Shown one piece after another: positions 1-9,000 of a DNA stretch of 47,000 bases. Made by a program: the position numbers and the translations under genes. Under the pieces are notes generated by a model. The model ran no database searches and was not told the DNA's origin. It saw only the letters and a list, made by a program, of their open reading frames with translations. The stretch spans positions 1 to 47,000 of the forward strand of contig SDOX01000140.1 of NCBI GenBank assembly GCA_004565275.1. The letters run 5' to 3'. The stretch is from Nannochloropsis salina CCMP1776 (lineage: Eukaryota > Sar > Eustigmatophyceae > Eustigmatales > Monodopsidaceae). Each line of letters starts with the position of its first letter. Position 1 is the stretch's first letter.

Positions 1-138
1 CCCTAACCCTAACCCTAACCCTAACCCTAACCCTAACCCTAACCCTAACCCTAACCCTAACCCTAACCCTAACCCTAACCCTAACCCTAACCCTAACCCT
101 AACCCTAACCCTAACCCTAACCCTAACCCTAACCCTAA
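1..138. repeat. Telomere, 23 perfect CCCTAA repeats
   Basis: The first 138 bases are 23 uninterrupted copies of CCCTAA, so the complementary strand reads TTAGGG toward the end. The C-rich strand at the 5' edge is the orientation expected at the left end of a chromosome. Unique DNA begins immediately at base 139 with no degenerate telomere variants, so the junction is sharp. This shows the window starts at a true chromosome end in the assembly. Confidence 0.98.
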
Positions 139-409
139 CAGTCTCTCTCTAAAGCATAGAGGGCCCCACTACCTTCATCTTGTCAGAGAGTCAGTGTGGC
201 CAAATAATTCGTCCGTAGTATCAAGTTTCCGTGAAAAGTGCTCGAAGGGTCCTTTTCCTGCATGCTCGTTGAAGAAAATTGAATCCTTCGTGATTGTGCC
301 TTCCTTTGAAGTCAATGATATCCTTTCAATACTTCAATTCTTCAAGTCTTTCTTTGAGGGATGTGAAAGGAGCTAGATCTCTTGTTCTCACCCAGTCACT
401 TGCGCATGC

Positions 410-2250
410 CTACCCAAAAGTCCAGATAGGGCCACCTTGCACGACGGCGGCAAGTTTCTGTCGATGATGGAATAGGGTAGTCCACCAGGAAGCGTCAGAT
501 CGAGTAGGATATCGCGATTCTGGACGAGGCATGCCAATACGATGGGACCACTGTGAAAGACAGGGATATGTTCAACCTTGTGGAATCTTCTGCATTTACA
601 CACTTACCGTGCCATTCGATGACGACGCGATGGAGAACCAGTTACCTGTGCCAGGGGCGACTTGCTCCGTCCAGGTGACACCCGTGTCGGTGGACCTCCA
701 GATAGACCCTTGATTCACCACGGCGGCAAGGATCTTTGCATTATGCGAGGGGTAATGGAGGAGGATGCGTCAGATCAAGCATCGCATCGCGACCCTCAAC
801 GAGACATCCGCGCAGGATGGGATTGCCTTCGTCGACAGGGTCATCATGCACCTTGTGAAATGCCCTGCATGGAAAGACGTACCATGCCGTCCGATGAGGA
901 CGCGATCGAGTACCAGTCACGTGAGCCAGAGCTGGTTCGTTCCGTCCAGCTGACGCCTGCGTCGGCTGAAGTCCAGATGGACTCTGCAAGCACCGCGGCG
1001 GCAAGGTTCTGTGCATGATGGGATTGGTAGTCGATCAGCATGCGTCAGATCGAACATCACATGGAGACCGCGGACGAGACATGCACACACGAAAGAATCA
1101 TTTTGGTCGACAGCTTTATCAGGCACCCTGTGAAATAGCCTGCATCCAAACACGTACCAGGCCATCCGACGAGGACGCGATCGAGTACCAGTCACGTGGA
1201 GCCTCGTCTAATCGCTCCGTCCAGGTGGAGCCCGTGTCGGTTGATGTCCAGATCGAGCCACCATAAACCACGGCGGCAAGCTTCTGTGCATGATGGGATG
1301 GGTAGTCGACCAGGATGCGTCAGATCGAGCATCACATGGCGACTTTGGACGAGAAATGCTCACACGACGGAATCATTACCGTCGACAGGTTTATCATGGA
1401 TCTTGTGAAATTGCCTGCATCGAAACACCTACCGTGCCATCGGACGAGGACGCGACTGAGTTCCAGTTTCGGCTTGATGCTACTCCCGCCCACGAGACGC
1501 CCGCGTCGCTCGACCTCGAGAGTTGTCCACCATAGATCGCGGCGACGAGTTTCTGTGCATGATAGGATGGATAGTTGACCAGAAAGCGTCAGATCGAGCA
1601 TCGCATCGCGACCCTCGACGAGGTATCTACACACGATGGGAGCACCATTGTCGACAGGGTCGTCATGCAGCTTGCGAAATGGCCTGCATTGAAAGACGTA
1701 CCATGCCATCCGACGACGACGCGATCGAGTACCAGTTACGGGTACCAGCGGTGTCTCGCTCTGTCCAGCTGACGCCCGCGTCGGTCGACGTCCAGATCGA
1801 GCCGTTATATACCACGGCGGCAAGTTTCTGTGCATGATGCATTGGGGAGCCGATTAGAAAGCGTCAGATTAAGCATCGCATCGCGACCCTCGATGAGACA
1901 TGCACACACGATAAGACCAGCATTGAAGACAGGGTTATTATGCAGCTTGCGAAATGGCCTGCATCGAAAGACGTACCATGCCATCCGACGAGGACACGAT
2001 CGAGTTTCAGTCACGGGTACCAGCGGTGTCTCGCTCCGTCCAGCTGACGCCCGCGTCGGTCGACGTCCAGATCACGCCTCCATAGACCGTGGCGGCAAGT
2101 TTCTGTGTATGATGCATTGTGGAGCCGACTAGAAAGCGTCAGATCGAGCATCGCATCGCGACCCTGGACGAGACATGCACACACGATAAGACCAGCATTG
2201 AAGACAGGGACATGGTGCACCATGTGTAATTTTCGGCATCGAATACGTAC
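410..2250 (-). repeat. 275-bp tandem exon+intron cassettes
   Basis: A conserved landmark (gcgtcagat) occurs at 492, 767, 1042, 1317, 1586, 1861 and 2136: spacing 275 bp five times and 269 once. Each unit is a 126-bp exon (120 in the 1433-1552 copy) plus an intron of 148-150 bp. Introns resemble one another as clearly as the exons do, so the duplicated unit is exon plus intron. The most telomeric unit is internally shortened. Because 275 is not a multiple of three, unspliced reading breaks in every unit, which hides the gene from simple ORF searches. Confidence 0.9.
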
Positions 2251-3453
2251 TGTGCCATCCGACGAGGACGCGATCGAGTCCCAGCCACGGGTACCAGCGG
2301 TGGATTGCTGCGTCCAGGTGGCGGTTGGTGCCGTAGGTTGCGCCGTTGGCGTCATGGTCGGAGACGCCGTAGGCTGCATCGTAGGCGCCATGGTCGGAGA
2401 CGCCGTAGGCTGCATCGTAGGCGCCATGGTCGGAGACGCCGTAGGCTGCATCGTAGGCGCCATGGTCGGAGCCGCCGTGGGCTGCATGGTCGGAGCCGCC
2501 GTGGGCTGCATGGTCGGAGCCGCCGTGGGCTGCATCGTCGGAGCCGCAGTGGGCTGCATCGTCGGTTGCAGTGTCTTTGCCACGACTACCTCATACACAC
2601 TGGAATCAGGATCGAATATGAAGGGTGTGCATACCGCCACGCAGCAAAAGCACTGGTTGGTCGCGGTATTCCAGCTGAAGAAGAAAGGCGTCTCTTCTCC
2701 GGCATTGAGAGAGCAATATTCATAACAAGCATTGGCGGTATCGATTGACTGGAGCTGTCGGTCTTGAGGATGGCTGAGGGCTGCGATATCCTTATGCATG
2801 TCAATTGGAGAGGGCACCGAAAGACGACGGTCTTGGAAGGGGGCCTGGCGCGCTCCTTGAGAGAATTGCTGTCCCTCACCAAAAAGTACAAATGGCTGCG
2901 CGGGATTGATGGTAGGAGCTGGAGACGGCGCACACGTCGCGGTTTTTTTAGACTTCGAGTAGCGCACCTTTACGATTTGGGAGTGGGCGAGCGGCGTAAT
3001 GCACGACGCCCCAGTACCATTTACTGCATAAGCGAAGGCATCTACCTCCAACATCTCAGGGGCACACTCATCAGCTTTTACCTTGACGCGGAAGCGGTGT
3101 TTTCCCCCTTTACGTTTTGTGAGTGCAATGTTGAGCCAGTAGATCACAGTCGTTCCATCTGCATTCTCAACGCTGTTCGGGGATGTATAGGGCTTTGGGG
3201 ACGGACGCATCGCTGTTCGCTCTACCGACAAGCCCTTGGGGATATTCAATTGAAACTCGAGATTGTCGACGGGGCCTTTGCTAGTCAAGGTCACGGCTAT
3301 CTTGGCGTGACCCTTCCCTGCAAGGATCCCACGTCTAACGCTCGGTCTAACTTTGGCCTTGAGGAAGAGGCCTGGACAATCTTGAGAGACGGTTGTGAAA
3401 ATGCTTGCAAGCCCCAGTAGGGCGACAAGGAGAATGCCAAAGAGATGAATCAT
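410..3453 (-). CDS. Secreted Asp-box (BNR) repeat protein built from repeated exon cassettes
   Basis: Predicted exons on the minus strand: 2251-3453, 1977-2102, 1702-1827, 1433-1552, 1158-1283, 883-1008, 608-733 and 410-457; all junctions are phase 0 with GT-AG ends (donor mostly GTACGT). Exon 1 (401 codons) has a signal peptide (about residues 1-23), a DUF11-like beta-sandwich region (about 30-170), a Cys-rich segment (about 240-295), a PTMQPTA-type linker, and ends in SIASSSDGT. Each later full exon gives one 40-42 residue repeat: KLAA start, an Asp-box such as STDAGVSW, a Trp, then SIASSSDG. Asp-boxes are known from beta-propellers of sialidase-like and secreted proteins; the ligand here is unknown. 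Exon 2 has TGA (2007-2009) where the other repeats have TGG, giving a 432-residue product unless exon 2 is skipped. Exon 8 is short and ends at TAG 410-412, about 270 bases from the telomere. A continuous frame that reads on into intron 1 and stops at 2011 is not the true end. Confidence 0.72.
2313..2575 (-). repeat. Thr-Pro linker minisatellite inside exon 1
   Basis: In-frame coding minisatellite: 36-bp units followed by 24-bp units on the same theme. They translate on the minus strand to PTMQPTA, PTMAPTMQPTAS and similar. Such Thr/Pro-rich linkers are common in secreted stramenopile proteins and are probably heavily O-glycosylated (inference). The linker joins the N-terminal domains to the Asp-box exons. 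Confidence 0.85.
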
Positions 3454-3520
3454 ATTTTAAAGCGTGATTAAGTGCTTCTATGGGCACCTGTAGATTGTTT
3501 GTGAAGCGTGGGACGGCTTG

Positions 3521-3531
3521 ACCTATAAATG
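3521..3531 (-). promoter_or_regulatory. Possible TATA-like element of the Asp-box gene
   Basis: The minus strand reads CCATTTATAGG about 70 bases upstream of the start codon at 3453. Position and composition fit a TATA-like core promoter, but this is only a sequence resemblance. Confidence 0.25.
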
Positions 3532-3672
3532 GGCAATATGAGTGGAGGGCGTACATATTTAATGAGTTTTACAAGTCTTTGCCGTATCACATTACGTCTT
3601 CGTAGCTCTTACGTAAGACTGAGACACCACAAGCATGCCTATAGCGCTCAATTGCATTTAATGGTGCTCCGG

Positions 3673-4240
3673 TCAGGAAGACCTTAGCAGTGCATCATAC
3701 CACGAAAAATAAGGGGCATTAATAACGACCTCCAGGGTACACCTCGTCAGGCAATTTGGAATGCAGGAATAAAATTAATTCATGAAGAGCGCAGAATCAT
3801 CTCAATTATACAATTTCCGCCATCGCAGAAGAGCTATATAGAGCATTTCTTTTCTGTGTGGCATGACATGTGTGCCTGCGTAAGTCGATCTGGTCGACAT
3901 CCACGGGTGCAAGTCAGAATGTCCTCAGCAGTGCGTCACGCCAGAACAACGAGGGGCCACTTTACTTTAGTTCTCATGACCGTTCCTCAACAAACAATAT
4001 AGAGAGGAAGAGAAAAACGAGTGCATGGAAAGACCTCCGACTCATTGCCTTTATGAGCATCCAACGCGGAAGTCCAAACACATTAAAATTGAAGGAGCTC
4101 CGATCCTCGGAGACCGAGGGAGTGCAGGTCTAATATGTGGCTTAAACATGATAAGTATGTCTCCGTTGCTCAATTCCATTGACATCCATGAGATTCAGGT
4201 CAAAATATTGTCAGTGGTACGTCATGAAAACGAAGCGCCC
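3673..4240. repeat. Three diverged copies of a subtelomeric repeat
   Basis: Segments starting near 3673, 3910 and 4196 share a common pattern: a GGTCAG/AGTCAG start, then a CAGTGCATCA/CAGTGCGTCA/CAGTGGTACGTCA core, then a GGGGC-like end. They are spaced roughly 240-285 bases apart. Similarity also extends upstream of the first and third copies (GCTCAATT...CATT). They look like old tandem duplicates. Their relation to the 275-bp cassettes is not evident. Confidence 0.45.
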
Positions 4241-5637
4241 TTGTCAATGTGCTCATGAGCATCCATTAAATTAGAACTGGGAAAGCAATGGGCTTCGTGG
4301 CGTCGCGGAAGCCCATGAATATATTTTCCGCACGTGGCACATGGTCGTTGTGAGAAGGAACGCCAGTGCACATAATGTGCTCTTCATCGCGTCCTTTTCG
4401 TAAAGGACTTCTCAAGCACATGAATATCAAGGATCATGAGTCGGAGGCGCATAAACATGTGTACTAAACATTCTCCGATCCTCGGAGGAGAGGTCGTGCA
4501 TTTGGTCGTTCCGTGAAGCTACGCCATTGCGTACAGCGTACGCTTCACTACGAGCTGTCCGTCAGATGATAGCCCGAGCACAGGGAGATCAGTGCAGTCC
4601 ATTATATACTCTACCTTTATCCACCACAGTACCATTCACGTATCGCCTTCCTATTCGTTAACGGTCCCGGCATACTAAATTTTCAAACGTCAGTCATCAG
4701 CGACTCGAACAACCACGCGACCGTTAGTGCGTTGGACGTCTTACTGAAGCGGCCGGGGTTGAGTGCCTGCCTGTCTGCACTATGCGTATACAATTTAAAT
4801 GGAAGGAGCAGACATAAAACTATGAAAGTAAGTATACGATGAACTCGTGTGAGGTGTTTAGTATTCCTGACAAAGGGCGCAAAGATATCTTCGGCTTGTG
4901 GCATCATATCCCGATAAAATTGCCCTCACTGAGCAAAGATAACGCACTCATTATGCTGCTTTTGTCTACTAAGAAAGATCCAGTACACTAAAATTGTTCT
5001 CCAATATCATAATAAACCGTGGTCAGGTCTTATAGCGCTTGCTTGGCATGATGCCTGTGAGTGTCAAGCAAACCATAGCATTGCATAGGCTTCCAGATAA
5101 GTTTGGTGATCGTGAGAAAGAATTCTTTCCGTGCATGTTTTACATTCAGGGAGTCTTATAAAACCAAAATGGGACTGCAACTGCCGTAATACTGACCTTT
5201 GAGGATGTTAAACTGGAACAGCCGCAGCAAATCGGCTGGTGGCCCTCTACTTCGTCATCTAGTCCTTTCAGCAATACGTAATGTAAATCATGACGAAAGG
5301 AGAAGTATGACTTATTGAGCATTAGGCAATGGAGTCAAAGAAGGACTGAGTTGAAGAGAGAGGGCGGACAAAGGGGGGAGGAAGTGGGAGGGGAGAAAGG
5401 CAAGTCGTGAGCCACACCTGAGCTGCTCATGCATTGAAAGTCTTATTCTTACATCACTCTTCGGATTTTTGTGGAGGGAAGGCTTCCTTAAGAAGAAAGA
5501 TACGCGTCAAAAGAACGACGGGAAAGAACAAGGACGACTCCCTAACAGTTCCGAAAGAAAGCGTGTCTCCTCCTGCTGGCGATATTGTTATGGGCAGCGA
5601 GGGGAAAGTGATCGAGTTATGTCGGGCTGAAAAACCC

Positions 5638-5704
5638 TCGAGGTCAACTGAGCAGAAGTGCCCGATTCGAGGTCAACTGAGCAGGAGTGCCCGATTCGAG
5701 GTCA
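5638..5704. repeat. 29-bp direct repeat, two copies plus a partial
   Basis: The unit beginning TCGAGGTCAACTGAGCAG is repeated head to tail at 5638-5666 and 5667-5695, differing at one base, followed by a nine-base partial copy. No coding context was recognised. Confidence 0.85.
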
Positions 5705-6083
5705 AATCGAAAAGAGCTTAAGGTAGCTGTCCGGTACGAAGGCCGTAGCAAGTGATCTTTGTGGCAAGTATAATTCTTGGAGAACGCTTTGACAGCCACT
5801 ATAACTTTACTTTAGATTTTATTCTTTTTGACTTACGTACGTCTTTTTTACCCTTTATACGAAATTAAAATTTTCGTTATCCTGGAGTTCTACACACCTT
5901 CACGTCCATCTCGACAATACACTGCAACTGCCCTTAAAATAGCACGAGAATGAAGAGGACACTGTATCTCGTTTCAATTTCGCTTTAGTTTTGAGTTCTA
6001 CGTAATCAGCCCGCGGAAATCCTCTCATTGTTTTCCTATTGTTACTTTGCGGATGAGTATACATTTCCTTGTCTTATGTCTTC

Positions 6084-9000
6084 TCAGGCATATTGATGGG
6101 TGCCATAAAGCTTACGCTTCTGTCCCACATGAGAGATCGTGTACGTCTGCGAATAGCTGACATGGCCCTTATCGGTGGTTACCTTGATGAATGGAAGATA
6201 ATGTAGAATTGAATAAAGTAGCTCCAACACAAACGTTCAAATTTCGACTCTCGGGCTCGTAAAATGCTTCATTACCTTGAAAAAATAGTCTGCTGGTAGG
6301 ATATGCTCGATGAAGTCCATGTCTATACGAGCGTGACCCTCTGCATCCGTTGTTACGCTTTGAAGGTTGTGAATGATATGCTCTGCATCGGCATGATCCT
6401 AGAGTGAGGTCCGAAATTATGGTTTAATCAATAAGTACATTATCAAGCCCGTGAGAGCGATACCATGCCGACATCAAGGTAGCAACTTCATAGGATTCAT
6501 GTGAGGACTCCTTGTTCTGACCAAAACTCTCTTTACGTATGTAATAACTATGAACTTTATTCATTGGCTTCAGGGGCAGGGGCGAGAACGACAGCCAGTA
6601 AGGATGCTCGCCGCATCCAAGCAGGTAGCTCCTCACCTTAAAACGATGGAGCTCAAGCTGGAGAGTGTTCTCCGGAGGAAAGTTCTCCAAGTAAAGATGA
6701 TAGGTTTTGCCATATTTAGCGTCTGTGACTGGTACAGCAGTCTGATGAGGGTCGACTAACACCGCCGAGTGCTTGCCAAGAGACCTGTGAGGACCAGTCA
6801 AGTGAAGCTGGGAGTAGAATTTCCGAAGGGATCAGTTGTGAATTTCTGATGTCAAAAAGATAGAAAGTAAATGATCAAAGTTAGGCATAGAAAAAGAGTT
6901 AAACGTTACCGGAGAATTGTATGCCGGTACAAAGACTTCATCGTCAAACAGGATAGAGACGTGGCCGAGCTCAATGCCCTGGTGTTGTAACGGAAAGTAT
7001 CGTGTGTAAGATAACGCGCGACACCTGTAAGATGATAAACGGTCTTTTCTACGTTTCTTACACACCGAGTCAGTGGCTAATGCCGCTTTAATTGCCTCGG
7101 CCAAAGGTCCTTCGTTCCTTTCATCCTGACTGCCATCAAAACCAGCCTTGATGACATCCATCGCCTTCTCCGTGGACGATACGAAGACCATCTAAGGTGT
7201 TATTAGGTATTGTTAGATATGTACGAAATTATTTGACCGAGAATGGCCGGCAAATTGATATGTTGAAGGAAGTTGCTCAATCCTTGCTCACCCACCTTGA
7301 CGGTGTGTGTCTTCGAAAACTCGCTATCCTCGTAAAGGCTTCGGGCAGGGCCTGCCTGGTGATCACCGAAAAAGGAATCGCGCTCCCCAGTATACAGATT
7401 AACCTGTAGTAGTAAAATCCGAGCGTGAAGAAACGCAAAGCTATAAGCATCCGAGAATGACGCAGCAATCCAGCAAGGAAATGTCAGAGAATGCTAAAAG
7501 ACACTCACAATTATAGAATCCTTGTCCATACTAGGTCCCTGCAACAATGCCACGGCTGAGACGACGGCCTCTTGAATCTCAGGCAAATCTAGAGCCTCAA
7601 CACTCTCCTCGGTGGTAGTCGACATAGTTGCCATCAAAATATAGTGCGCTTTGTAATCTAGTTCTTCGCCGTCCTCGACCAGTGTCCTGATTGTAAGCGG
7701 AATCAATAACACACGTAGGTAAAATTGAGTTAGAACCACGATTTCACTCTGCTTCTATTTCACTCTGAAAATTAACTTACTGTTGGCCATCTAATTTTAT
7801 TTTCTGACCACTTGGCAATGCTAAGTCGTTGCAGCTGTCTTCAACAGAACAACCATCGACTCCTTCGCCTTCGACGCTATAAGGATTTTTGAACGCAGAC
7901 GGATTGTGAGAAAAAAAGTCGAGTTCGTGTAGGAATTATTATGGATTTCCCAAGATGTATATAGACATACCCAGGAACATTGCAAAGTCCGCAGAAGCCA
8001 TCGGGCTTGTTGTGAATATAGAATGCAGGCCTATCGTCCTCTTCAGCTTTGGGGGCCTTTCCATCCGGAAACATGGAAGCGATCTGGGTCTTGATTTTTT
8101 TGAAGGTCTTCATACGCAAGCGTGTTAGAGGAAGAGATTAGAGAAAGTGACACGGCTTAAAATTTTACGCCTATGATGCCATTGATTCAAGTCGCCGGAA
8201 AACTTACATCCAAAAATTGGGGCGGGACAAGGTGTGCGATTTTGGAGCCGTCAACCTCGCTTATCCGAGTAACGTTCATAGCCAAGAGAGAAGTCTCCAG
8301 CTGCGAATGTAGATAAGATGTCAGTCAGAAACGAGACTTTTTTAAGATGGCTACTAATTACTTACCACTGGCTCCATAGGTGAATTAGACAAGATCCTGT
8401 CATCCACCTCAGTGAGTGAATCCCCTTTCTCCAGGTGACTACGCTCCCATAAATTCGTGGCATGGCGCCGTACTTGACGCGGTAATGCATGGGTGTGCCC
8501 ACCCTCCTGGAAAAAAGCACGGAGTGCACGCTGCTTCGAAGATAGCTGGCGTGTACTTGACCTGACTGTCCGAGGTCGTACGGGTTCTTCCACGAGCGTC
8601 TTTGGAGCCTTGAGGCCAGAAGCAGGACGGCGTCCTCCTTTAGAAGCGGCACTCGCCGCGGTTCCTCGCCGTTTCTGGGTCAGTGCTCGAGCTCGTCGGC
8701 CTCCTTCTTCAGCAGCCCCTGGGCCGTCGTCTCCCTTCTCGTATCCGAAGATCAAGTCCGCTGAAATTTCGAAGATAGAAAAATATTTTCTTTAAATATG
8801 CATTCAATATTTATCCACATTCCGAAGAGTCTGTTCTGACTTACGTAATTTTTGACAGCCTTGTAACGGAGCAATAAATGTCGGGATACTGAACAATGAT
8901 CGATCTTGCATTGCAAGAGCACGCCTCCCTCCTTCCTCGCCGCCGCCGCCTACAGAGCTATTGCTGATAATCCCGCCTTCGATCTCACAACTTCCCTGTA

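Larger units (their letters stand above)
3454..6083. other. Gene-poor subtelomeric stretch
   Basis: No open frame here has a convincing protein signature or a chain of phase-compatible exons. The short frames (for example 4683-4907 minus, with one hydrophobic segment, and 5434-5721 plus) lack recognisable domains and plausible splice partners. The stretch contains diverged repeats at about 3670-4240 and a 29-bp tandem duplication at 5638-5704. It may hold decayed sequence or noncoding RNA that cannot be recognised by eye. Confidence 0.6.

Noticed and set aside
662-2132. Several 60-120 residue frames on the plus strand across the cassette array
   Set aside because: They are antisense shadows of the repeated exons, recur once per unit and have no start or domain features.
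2011-3453. 480-residue single-frame protein ending at 2011
   Set aside because: The last about 80 residues are intron 1 and the following exon read in the wrong frame; splicing at 2250/2103 gives the Asp-box repeat instead.
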